A stretch of DNA of 8,707 nt, taken from the NCBI GenBank assembly GCA_005877525.1, contig VBON01000060.1:1-8707 (forward strand), read 5' to 3'. The notes beneath the pieces were generated by a model, which worked only from the letters and a program-made list of their open reading frames with translations, was not told where the DNA came from and did no database searches. The translations under genes were made by a program, and so were the position numbers. Origin of the DNA: Nitrospirota bacterium (GTDB lineage: Bacteria; Nitrospirota; Nitrospiria; Nitrospirales; NS-4). Below, piece by piece: positions 1-5,595 of this stretch (position 1 is the first letter of the stretch; each line of letters starts with the position of its first letter).

Positions 1-1869
1 CCTGATGAGAAGGTCAATGCGCTCTGGCTTGTCGTTGCCGCGGCCTGCTTTTACGTGTTGGCCTACCGGTTCTACGGGCGTTTCCTGGCTCGCCGCGTCC
101 TGGTACTCGATGACCGTCGCCCCACTCCGGCCCACCGCCTTGGAGATGGCGCCAATTTTACACCGACCAATCGATGGGTGCTCTTCGGCCATCATTTCGC
201 CGCCATCGCCGGCGCGGGGCCGCTGCTCGGTCCCGTTCTAGCGGCGCAATTCGGCTTTCTTCCGGGGTTTTTGTGGTTGGTCATCGGAGCGGTGCTGGCC
301 GGCGCCGTGCAAGATTTCGTGATCCTCGTTGCTTCCATGCGGCGCAATGGACGCTCGCTGCCGCAGATCGCGCGGGACGAGATCGGAACCATTACCGGCA
401 CGGCGACGGGTCTCGCGGTCCTGTTTATTGTGGTGGTGGCGCTGGCCGGTCTTGGGGTTGCTGTCGTCAATGCCCTCTCCCACAATCCATGGGGAACCTT
501 TACCCTCGCCTCGACCATCCCCATCGCCTTTCTGATGGGGTGGTACCTTAAACAATGGCGTCCCGGCCGGGTTGGTGAGATGTCGCTCATCGGGGTGGTG
601 TTGCTGTTGGCGGTGATCGTCGCGGGGCGGGTCGTGGCGCAATCGTCGCTCGCGCCCTGGTTAGATTTTGACCACGACACGTTGGTCTGGTCGCTCGCGG
701 CCTATGGGTTCCTGGCGTCCGTCCTGCCGGTGTGGATGCTATTGGTCCCGCGGGATTATCTCTCCAGTTTTATGAAGGTGAGCGTCATTATCCTTTTGGC
801 TTTCGGCGTCATGCTCATCGCGCCGTCAATCGAAATGCCGCGGGTAACGGGATTCATTGCCGGCGGCGGACCGATCATCTCGGGACCGATCTTTCCCTTC
901 GTCTTCATTACGATCGCCTGCGGGGCGATTTCAGGATTTCATTCATTGGTGGCGTCGGGCACCACGCCGAAGATGATTGACCGGGAATCGCATGCAATGG
1001 TCGGATACAGTGCGATGCTGATGGAGAGCTTTGTGGGCGTCGTCGCCTTGATCGCCGCGTCGATTCTCGTGCCGGGCGACTACTTGGCAATTAATACAAA
1101 GTTGTCCTCCGAGGCGTTGGCGGCGCTGGGGTATCCAATTGCGCAGATCCAGGAGCTCTCACGGCTTGTGGAGCAGGAGATCATAGGCAGGCCGGGTGGC
1201 GCGGTTTCTTTGGCCGTCGGAATGGCCAAGATTTTTTCGGCGCTGCCCGGGATGGCGGGACTCATGGCCTACTGGTACCAGTTCGCGCTGCTGTTCGAAG
1301 CGCTCTTCATCCTCACCACGATCGACGCCGGCACACGGGTCGCACGCTATCTTGTCCAGGAAATGGGCGGCACCTTCTACCCGTCTCTCAAGGAGTTGAA
1401 CTGGAGGCCGGGTGTCATCGGTGCAAGTCTTGCCGTCGTTGGAAGCTGGGGGTATCTGCTTGCGACAGGGACAGTGTCTACGATCTGGCCGATGTTCGGG
1501 GTGGCCAATCAGTTACTGGGTATGCTAGCGCTCTGCGTCGGTACCACAGTGCTGATCAAGATGGATAAGTCGCAATATGTCTGGGTCACCGCGGTGCCGA
1601 TGGTATTCGTGGGCACTATCACGCTCTCGGCCTCATATGAACTGGTGCTGTTCTTTGTCGGTAAGGCAAAGGCCGCAGGTGCTGGCGAGGGGTTTTCCTA
1701 TTACCTGGATGCCGCCCTGGTCGGCATCGTCGTGGTACTCGCGGTTGTAGCCCTGGTCGACTCAATTGTGAAATGGTACGGGTTCTTGATCCAGAAGAAG
1801 CCAGTGACAACGAGCGAAGCAGTACCTCGCGACGGCGGCATCAAGATACCGGCCGGGCCCTGCTGCTGA
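1..1869 (+). CDS. cstA: Carbon starvation protein CstA, 5'-partial membrane transporter
   Basis: This is a large polytopic inner-membrane protein of the CstA family, which imports peptides or pyruvate in characterised enterobacterial members; the substrate here is not evident. The frame is open from base 1 with no start codon before the first transmembrane segment, so the true start lies just outside the window. Some 622 residues are visible, close to a full family length. Family signatures include YRFYGRFLARRV near the N-terminus, GHHFAAIAGAGPLLGPVLAAQ around residues 63-82, PRDYLSSFM around residues 250-258, a GAISGFHSLVASGTTPK stretch around residues 309-325, and DAGTR around residue 442. 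Hydrophobic helices run throughout. The soluble tail ends in GPCC, an unusual cysteine pair. No small YbdD-like partner gene follows; yajQ starts 42 bases downstream and may be co-transcribed. Confidence 0.95.
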   Translation, partial: PDEKVNALWLVVAAACFYVLAYRFYGRFLARRVLVLDDRRPTPAHRLGDGANFTPTNRWVLFGHHFAAIAGAGPLLGPVLAAQFGFLPGFLWLVIGAVLAGAVQDFVILVASMRRNGRSLPQIARDEIGTITGTATGLAVLFIVVVALAGLGVAVVNALSHNPWGTFTLASTIPIAFLMGWYLKQWRPGRVGEMSLIGVVLLLAVIVAGRVVAQSSLAPWLDFDHDTLVWSLAAYGFLASVLPVWMLLVPRDYLSSFMKVSVIILLAFGVMLIAPSIEMPRVTGFIAGGGPIISGPIFPFVFITIACGAISGFHSLVASGTTPKMIDRESHAMVGYSAMLMESFVGVVALIAASILVPGDYLAINTKLSSEALAALGYPIAQIQELSRLVEQEIIGRPGGAVSLAVGMAKIFSALPGMAGLMAYWYQFALLFEALFILTTIDAGTRVARYLVQEMGGTFYPSLKELNWRPGVIGASLAVVGSWGYLLATGTVSTIWPMFGVANQLLGMLALCVGTTVLIKMDKSQYVWVTAVPMVFVGTITLSASYELVLFFVGKAKAAGAGEGFSYYLDAALVGIVVVLAVVALVDSIVKWYGFLIQKKPVTTSEAVPRDGGIKIPAGPCC

Positions 1870-1893
1870 GGCTTTCAAAAATATCAAGATTAG

Positions 1894-1900
1894 AAAGGAG
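1894..1900 (+). promoter_or_regulatory. Ribosome binding site of yajQ
   Basis: AAAGGAG lies 11 bases before the ATG at 1912. It supports that start and independent translation of yajQ despite the short gap after cstA. Confidence 0.7.
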
Positions 1901-1911
1901 AGGCCCGGAAG

Positions 1912-2409
1912 ATGGCGGAACAGAATTCGTTCGACGTGGTGTCGAAAGTGGACATACAGGAAGTGAAAAACGCAGTCGATCAGTCCTTAAAAGAGGTCTC
2001 TCAGCGGTTCGACTTCAAAGGCACGAAGACCGAGCTGACGTTGAAAGAAAAGGAAGGGGAGCTGGTCGTCGTGTCGGATGATGAGTACAAATTGAAGAGC
2101 GTCGTGGATATTCTCAAGACGAAGCTGATCAAGCGCAGTGTATCGGTCAAGGCCTTCAGCTTCGGAAACGTCGAGGCGGCGCTTGGCGGCACAGTGCGGC
2201 AGGTCGCCAAAATTCAAAACGGCCTGGCGACCGAGAAGGCGAAGGAAATCGTGAAGGCGATCAAAGACGGCAAGTTTAAGGCTCAGGCGCAGATCCAAGG
2301 GGATCAGGTGCGTGTGCTGAGCAAGAGCCGCGATGATCTCCAGGCAGTGATCGGATTCTTAAAGACACAGGATTTCGGCGTCGATCTTCAGTACACCAAC
2401 TATCGGTAG
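1912..2409 (+). CDS. yajQ: YajQ family (DUF520) nucleotide-binding protein
   Basis: The 165-residue cytoplasmic protein matches the usual YajQ length of about 163. The family folds as two ferredoxin-like domains, and some members bind cyclic di-GMP and act as effectors of signalling (established for Xanthomonas). Visible hallmarks are the N-terminal SFDVVSKVD, RFDFKGT at residues 32-38, a lysine-rich middle with TKLIKRSVSVKAF, GGTVRQVAKI, and a C-terminal LQAVIGFLKTQDFGVDLQY. The start at 1912 has a good Shine-Dalgarno. It is followed by a convergent small gene and the structured element described at 2421. Whether this member binds cyclic di-GMP cannot be read from the sequence. Confidence 0.95.
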   Translation: MAEQNSFDVVSKVDIQEVKNAVDQSLKEVSQRFDFKGTKTELTLKEKEGELVVVSDDEYKLKSVVDILKTKLIKRSVSVKAFSFGNVEAALGGTVRQVAKIQNGLATEKAKEIVKAIKDGKFKAQAQIQGDQVRVLSKSRDDLQAVIGFLKTQDFGVDLQYTNYR

Positions 2410-2416
2410 TTCCGGG

Positions 2417-2440
2417 AAAAGAGCCTGTCTCGGCAGGCTC
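2417..2440 (-). terminator. Possible intrinsic terminator for the 64-residue minus-strand gene
   Basis: Read on the minus strand, the copy A stem (GAGCCTG, loop CCGAGA, CAGGCTC) is followed by TTTTCCC, a short T run. It lies about 60 bases beyond the stop codon of the convergent minus-strand gene at 2500. The T run has only four bases, so efficiency is uncertain. Confidence 0.45.
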
Positions 2441-2458
2441 GGGGTGGGCTGGGTGTAA
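2421..2458 (+). repeat. TCTCGG-loop hairpin with G-rich tail, copy A
   Basis: A perfect stem GAGCCTG (2421-2427) / CAGGCTC (2434-2440) encloses TCTCGG. A possible U-G pair would leave a CUCG tetraloop. The tail at 2441-2458 has three G runs and ends TGGGTGTAA. The same loop and tail recur at 7256-7292 with a different but perfectly paired stem. It begins 12 bases after the yajQ stop codon and no U tract follows it on this strand. The function is unknown: a structured RNA, a non-canonical terminator or a REP-like repeat are all possible. Confidence 0.7.
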
Positions 2459-2463
2459 TGGCG

Positions 2464-2483
2464 GACCTGCGGCGAGCCAGGTC
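2464..2483 (+). other. Second hairpin downstream of copy A
   Basis: GACCTG (2464-2469) and CAGGTC (2478-2483) form a perfect 6-bp stem with an 8-base loop. It follows the G-rich tail by five bases, mirroring the hairpin that follows copy B. No T run adjoins it. Confidence 0.4.
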
Positions 2484-2499
2484 GGTATGAAAGGCGCCC

Positions 2500-2694
2500 T
2501 TAGACGGCCCCTTTCAGATGGGCTTCTTTAAAGTCCTCCAGCTCCAACTCCACCCCGCACCCCGTGCAGGCGATCGGCTCTCCGTCAGCAGGAGGCAGGA
2601 CTTCATCTTTCTGAAGGATTCCCCGGCAGACATGATAGAAATGCCCGCTGGCATGCTCTTCATCCAACGGATCTGAAATATATGTAAGTACCAT
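2500..2694 (-). CDS. Small Cys/His protein, possible zinc-binding (hypothetical)
   Basis: This 64-residue protein has no family I can name. It contains H18, H21 and C23 (GHFYHVC) and a CTGC pair at C43/C46 followed by an acidic helix-like stretch VELELEDF. This arrangement resembles a minimal zinc ribbon or Cys/His metal site; metal binding is inference. The ATG at 2694 is the only start in the frame, because an in-frame TGA lies upstream. The Shine-Dalgarno is weak (a GGGGG run about 10 bases before the ATG). A well-formed promoter at 2737-2765 on the same strand and a possible terminator at 2417-2440 support it as a real monocistronic gene. It is convergent with yajQ and divergent from the lipoprotein gene at 2844. 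Confidence 0.6.
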   Translation of the reverse strand: MVLTYISDPLDEEHASGHFYHVCRGILQKDEVLPPADGEPIACTGCGVELELEDFKEAHLKGAV

Positions 2695-2736
2695 TTGCGG
2701 ATCGCCCCCATCATGCCTGTGACGCGCTCAAGTAGT

Positions 2737-2765
2737 AGTGTACAAATTCCTCTCCGGTTTGGCAA
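2737..2765 (-). promoter_or_regulatory. Sigma70-type promoter for the 64-residue gene
   Basis: On the minus strand, TTGCCA (2765-2760) and TACACT (2742-2737) are separated by exactly 17 bases. They match 5/6 and 4/6 of the consensus boxes. Transcription would begin near 2730, giving a leader of about 35 bases before the ATG at 2694. Confidence 0.55.
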
Positions 2766-2787
2766 ATCCTACAGAATACACGCAAAC

Positions 2788-2816
2788 TTGATTTTCTAAG
2801 AGAAACTCCCTAATAT
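2788..2816 (+). promoter_or_regulatory. Candidate promoter for the OmpA-type lipoprotein
   Basis: TTGATT (2788-2793) and TAATAT (2811-2816) lie 17 bases apart, about 28 bases upstream of the ATG at 2844. It is divergent from the minus-strand promoter at 2737-2765, so the two genes share a regulatory gap of about 150 bases. Confidence 0.45.
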
Positions 2817-2843
2817 TGAGTCCAGCCGATAGAAAGGACACGG

Positions 2844-3131
2844 ATGTCTCATCGATGGCTCCTTTGGGCCTGCCTCTTCCCTGCAATTTGGGGATGTGTG
2901 TCCTTAGATTACTATGAAGCGCTCCGCGAGGCGTACGAGAAGGCAGAAGGCCGCAGCCTCGCCGCCAGTCGGGAATTGAACAGGACCAAGACCGAGATAG
3001 CCCAGCTGCAGAAAGAACTTGCGCAGATGAAACTCGCAGAAGGTTCCAGACCGGCGATCGACGGAGAACCCAGCGTAAAAGAAAAAGCGGACCCGCTGGC
3101 GCGTCGCTTACACAAGCCGAACTCAGAGTGA
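2844..3131 (+). CDS. Lipoprotein signal and coiled-coil half of a split OmpA-type lipoprotein
   Basis: The 95-residue product starts with a short signal peptide ending in a lipobox-like IWGC (Cys18), with an unusual Trp at -2. An alpha-helical coiled-coil-like stretch follows (about residues 24-65, ending in QLQKELAQMKLAEG), then a Pro/Gly linker. AAAGGA lies five bases before the ATG. After about residue 83 the translation (ARRLHKPNSE) no longer looks like the rest. The -1 frame across the same bases reads ASLTQAELRVRDEEKARLD and continues straight into the OmpA-domain ORF. I infer that this is the N-terminal half of a roughly 273-residue lipoprotein disrupted by a one-base deletion near 3090-3110, or by a sequencing error. 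It could instead be a genuine small lipoprotein coupled to the next gene. Confidence 0.7.
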   Translation: MSHRWLLWACLFPAIWGCVSLDYYEALREAYEKAEGRSLAASRELNRTKTEIAQLQKELAQMKLAEGSRPAIDGEPSVKEKADPLARRLHKPNSE

Positions 3132-3664
3132 GAGACGAAGAGAAGGCGCGCCTGGACAGGGAACTGGGCGCCGCCCGGACAACCTTGGCGGCCAAGGACG
3201 AGCAGATGCGAAAGGCGCTGCACGATCTGGAAGCCAGCCTGAAAGAAGAAATCGCCAAGGGTACCAGCTCGGTTCGTGGGGACGCCCATTCCGTCAATGT
3301 CGTGCTTGCCGAACGGATACTCTATGATTCCGGATCCGCGGAGATCAAGCCCGGAGGCCTGAAGGTGTTGAGGCGGATCGCGGAGGCTCTCCGCGTCAGC
3401 CCGAACACGTACGTTCGTGTGGAAGGTCACACCGATGACGTCCCGATTCGCTCCGAGCCGCCGCCACGGTTCTTATCGAACTTTGACCTTTCCTTTGCCC
3501 GCGCCCTGGGCGTCGTCAAGTATCTCAAGGAGTCGGACGGCATCAAGCCCTGGAGGCTCTCCGCAATGGGCCTGGCCGACACCCGGCCGGTCCTCGCCAA
3601 CAGCAACGATGATGCGAGATCCCGCAATCGGCGGGTCGAAATCATCGTGACGCCAGGTCGCTGA
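3128..3664 (+). CDS. OmpA/MotB-like peptidoglycan-binding domain half of the split lipoprotein
   Basis: This 178-residue frame has a charged helical lead (residues 1-45) and then a complete OmpA/MotB C-terminal domain. Visible in order are ILYDSGSAEIKPGG (about 64-77), GHTDD at 100-104, N-FDLS-FARA at 118-126 and RNRRVEI at 166-172. These include the Asp and Arg that bind the diaminopimelate of peptidoglycan in known OmpA domains. The only plausible start, GTG at 3128, overlaps the upstream TGA as GTGA and has no Shine-Dalgarno. The product would have no signal peptide, although the domain works in the periplasm. The frame stays open upstream through the preceding ORF, so this is best read as the second half of one lipoprotein gene broken by a frameshift. 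Coupled reinitiation would make a cytoplasmic product and is less likely. Confidence 0.85.
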   Translation: MRDEEKARLDRELGAARTTLAAKDEQMRKALHDLEASLKEEIAKGTSSVRGDAHSVNVVLAERILYDSGSAEIKPGGLKVLRRIAEALRVSPNTYVRVEGHTDDVPIRSEPPPRFLSNFDLSFARALGVVKYLKESDGIKPWRLSAMGLADTRPVLANSNDDARSRNRRVEIIVTPGR

Positions 3665-3788
3665 ATCCACCCAACCCGTTTTTGATCTCCCCCTTTGAAG
3701 GGTTGATTCTTCCCGCAAAGGGCCGCTATCGTCACGCGTTCTCTGGGTCCGTTTCAGTAATTAACAGGCATTAATGGGCGTACTTTAA

Positions 3789-3804
3789 CGTAGGATACAC
3801 TACG
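3789..3804 (+). promoter_or_regulatory. Inverted repeat overlapping a possible -10 box
   Basis: CGTAG (3789-3793) and CTACG (3800-3804) flank GATACA, and TACACT (3796-3801) could serve as a -10 element. No convincing -35 box is seen at 17 bases. Its position about 80 bases before the ATG at 3880 would suit a regulated promoter, but the evidence is thin. Confidence 0.25.
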
Positions 3805-3879
3805 GTATTGATCGATCACGTAAAACACGGACTGACGATAACATTCGGACTCTGGACACTGATCTCGCGAGGGCGGGTC

Positions 3880-4137
3880 ATGAAAGCTTCCAGCACCTAT
3901 GCGTTGGGAGGCCTATTAGCGCTCGGCGGCGCGGCTCTCCTGTTTCATCAGCATCTGGACCATCAGAACACGATGGATATCGTCAATCTGCAGCACCGGT
4001 TCATGGCGCTCACCTCCCTGTTTATAGCCGGTTCCGCCATGGCAGACGGAATTGCGCGAACGACATCATGGATCAGGCCGTTTTTGCTTCCCTCGGGATT
4101 GATGCTCCTCGGCGTGCAATTAGTGATGAATGAATAG
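3880..4137 (+). CDS. Small three-helix membrane protein (hypothetical)
   Basis: The 85-residue protein has three hydrophobic segments, about residues 7-22, 41-58 and 65-83. Between the first two is a polar loop carrying HQHLDHQ and, further on, LQHRF. The pattern recalls the small membrane proteins with an HR-(M)-x-L helix often found near copper or respiratory genes, but I cannot assign a family. The ATG at 3880 is preceded by GAGGG (3869-3873) at a six-base spacing. A longer in-frame form from TTG 3808 would add 24 residues but lacks a ribosome binding site. The histidine cluster could coordinate a metal, which is speculation. Its stop codon overlaps the barrel-like fragment that follows. 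Confidence 0.6.
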   Translation: MKASSTYALGGLLALGGAALLFHQHLDHQNTMDIVNLQHRFMALTSLFIAGSAMADGIARTTSWIRPFLLPSGLMLLGVQLVMNE

Positions 4138-4241
4138 AGAGAGAAGCACTGTTGGCTCGTCCGCACATCGTGGGAAGAATCGATGTCGCCTATGGCCGCG
4201 ACGGCGACAATGTCTTTGTCAGGCTCAATTATCCCTTCTAG
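4134..4241 (+). pseudogene. C-terminal remnant resembling an outer-membrane beta-barrel protein
   Basis: After an in-frame TGA at 4131, the third frame reads about 35 codons ending GRIDVAYGRDGDNVF-VRLNYPF and a TAG at 4239-4241. The alternating hydrophobic/polar pattern and the terminal Phe are the classic last strand (beta-signal) of BamA/D15-type or related barrel proteins. The frame has no proper start (only ATA or a TTG at 4152) and no upstream body, so it looks like the surviving 3' end of a deleted gene. The next gene's ATG at 4243 follows the stop after one base, consistent with former translational coupling. Chance coding-like sequence is the alternative; the fragment is short. Confidence 0.4.
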
Positions 4242-4242
4242 G

Positions 4243-5340
4243 ATGTCAGTTGCTCGCAAGCTGAGTATCTTCTTCTCCGGCCTATCGTTCCTCACCCTCA
4301 GTTCTCTTGCCTCGGCCGATTGCGTGGTGGAGCGCGAGCCGGCGGGAGAGTCCCAGCTGTTCATACGCCACTTCGCGTCCGGGTGCTCGAAACTTGATCG
4401 CGAGGCGCGAGCGGTCGGCGTCGGAGAAATTCTGGGGGCCTTGCGCGCGGGAAAGGGCGTGTCGCTCATGAATGCCGTGATCAAGGGAGATCTGTTGCTG
4501 ACTCAGCTTGACTCTGTGTCGTTGGCGTCGATTGCGCTTCCGGAACCTGTCCTCGCAAGACTCAGCCAATCTAAGGTCACTGAACTCAGAGTGATCCGAG
4601 GATCCTTCGTTCTCGAAAACTCGGTGGTGGATGGGATCATTGACACGCAGCTCAAACCCGATATGACCGAACATCGCCTGCTGGGCGATATGGTGGTCAT
4701 CCAGGGACCGGTGTCGTTCAAAGGAACGACATTTACGAAGGAGATAGACCTTTCGCGCACAGTCTTCTTGGAGACGGTGGACAGCTCGAACGCCATCTAC
4801 CTTGGCGACGCCTTCTATCTTGCCTGTATTTTTACAAAGTCCACGACCTTTGAGAAGGCTGCCTTTTCGGCCAATTCCCGCTTCTATCAAGCGATCTTTG
4901 AAGGGCCGGTGACATTCCGGCGCGCCGGCTTCAACGGTCTCACGAATTTCCTCTCGGTGTGGTTTAAGAAAGAATCCAGTTTCTCGCGCGCGTATTTCAG
5001 GATGGGTACCGGTTTTTCAGGAAGTCGATTTGATGGCATCTCGGATTTTTCCGAAGCGGTGTTTGAGAAGAGCGCATTCTTTATGGCCACGGTGTTCGGC
5101 GCGGACACCTATTTTCGCCGCGCGGTTTTCCGGGGTGAAGCCAGTTTTTCCGATGCCGCCTTTCAAGCCAAGGATGACTTCTCAAAAGTGTTCTATCGTG
5201 AGGAGCCGAACTTCTCCCGTGCCACGTTCGCGACCCCTCGCTCCTCGGTCGGCTTCGAAAATCCCGTTTTTCTCATGATCGTCGCGGCGAGCCTGACGAT
5301 TTTTCTCATCGCGTTTATCATCATCCTGAAGAAAGGGTAG
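4243..5340 (+). CDS. Exported Phe-periodic pentapeptide-type repeat protein with C-terminal membrane anchor
   Basis: From the ATG at 4243 the protein has 365 residues. A signal peptide (MSVARKLSIFF to SLASA, cleavage before Asp26) is followed by a globular region of about 130 residues. Next comes a long run of F-x4-F-x5 units, an 11-residue period, at roughly residues 159-329: for example FSRAYF, FSEAVF, FRRAVF and FSDAAF. This spacing is typical of the divergent pentapeptide repeats (Pentapeptide_3-like) that build a right-handed beta-helix with stacked Phe residues. The C-terminus has one transmembrane helix (about 340-360) and a KKG tail, so the helix would sit in the periplasm anchored to the inner membrane. 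Starts at 4183 (upstream GGGAAGA) or 4210 are in frame, but they overlap the barrel-like fragment and lengthen the signal peptide. Function is unknown; structural scaffolding is only a guess. Confidence 0.8.
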   Translation: MSVARKLSIFFSGLSFLTLSSLASADCVVEREPAGESQLFIRHFASGCSKLDREARAVGVGEILGALRAGKGVSLMNAVIKGDLLLTQLDSVSLASIALPEPVLARLSQSKVTELRVIRGSFVLENSVVDGIIDTQLKPDMTEHRLLGDMVVIQGPVSFKGTTFTKEIDLSRTVFLETVDSSNAIYLGDAFYLACIFTKSTTFEKAAFSANSRFYQAIFEGPVTFRRAGFNGLTNFLSVWFKKESSFSRAYFRMGTGFSGSRFDGISDFSEAVFEKSAFFMATVFGADTYFRRAVFRGEASFSDAAFQAKDDFSKVFYREEPNFSRATFATPRSSVGFENPVFLMIVAASLTIFLIAFIIILKKG

Positions 5341-5373
5341 CCATTACTAAATAGCTATCAAAAAGAATCGCGC

Positions 5374-5388
5374 TGTGGTACACTGTGG
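5374..5388 (+). promoter_or_regulatory. Extended -10 promoter with flanking TGTGG repeats
   Basis: TACACT (5379-5384) is preceded by TGG, forming an extended -10 element; no good -35 is visible. Transcription should start near 5391, at or one base before the ATG at 5392, which has no Shine-Dalgarno, so the mRNA may be leaderless. Direct repeats TGTGG (5374-5378) and TGTGG (5384-5388), 10 bp apart, bracket the -10. That is the geometry expected for a ribbon-helix-helix operator. Confidence 0.4.
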
Positions 5389-5391
5389 GTC

Positions 5392-5595
5392 ATGGCGAGA
5401 CAACCAAACAAGAACGATAGCGCCACTATTCTCATACGCCCATCCGCTGAGGTGGCATTTTATCTCGATGAATTAGCGTCGATCGGAATACACGGCAAGA
5501 CGAGGGCGGAGGTCGCCAAGACCATGGTCGGCACAGAGATCGAACGACTTATCCGCGAGGGTATCGTCCGGCTCCGCAAAACACCGAAGAAATGA
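5392..5595 (+). CDS. Small ribbon-helix-helix-like protein (hypothetical)
   Basis: The 67-residue basic protein has a short beta-strand (SATILIRPS, about 10-18) and a first helix (AEVAFYLDELASIG). A turn GKTRAEVAK leads into a second helix (VGTEIERLIREGIV) and a basic tail. This strand-helix-helix order and the KTRAEV turn resemble the ribbon-helix-helix DNA-binding fold seen in antitoxins and small repressors. No toxin gene adjoins it. Its TGA overlaps the ATG of the next small ORF (ATGA at 5592-5595), and scpA/scpB follow in the same direction. It may therefore autoregulate the operon through the TGTGG repeats at its own promoter; that is inference. The start codon is fixed by the promoter position more than by any ribosome binding site. 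Confidence 0.7.
   Translation: MARQPNKNDSATILIRPSAEVAFYLDELASIGIHGKTRAEVAKTMVGTEIERLIREGIVRLRKTPKK

Noticed and set aside
192..680. Long minus-strand ORF opposite cstA
   Set aside because: It is a shadow of a GC-rich membrane-protein gene: low-complexity Arg/Pro/Thr-rich translation and no recognisable domain.
3072..3088. A-rich run as a programmed -1 frameshift site in the split lipoprotein
   Set aside because: The zero-frame codons (GTA AAA GAA AAA GCG) do not form an X-XXY-YYZ heptamer, and the frame switch appears to lie further downstream.
2728..3297. 189-codon minus-strand ORF opposite the lipoprotein gene
   Set aside because: It covers both divergent promoters and is antisense to the OmpA-type coding region; the Ser/Leu/Arg-rich translation looks like an antisense shadow.
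3667..3676. CCACCCAACC as a reverse-strand G-rich tail
   Set aside because: No TCTCGG hairpin adjoins it and the TGTAA end is absent.
3691..3722. CCCTTT...AAAGGG as a terminator after the OmpA-domain gene
   Set aside because: Alternative pairings are weak or have impossible loops, and no T tract follows the stem.
3808..3879. TTG start at 3808 for the small membrane protein
   Set aside because: It lacks a ribosome binding site, and the ATG at 3880 has GAGGG at six bases and a natural membrane-helix N-terminus.
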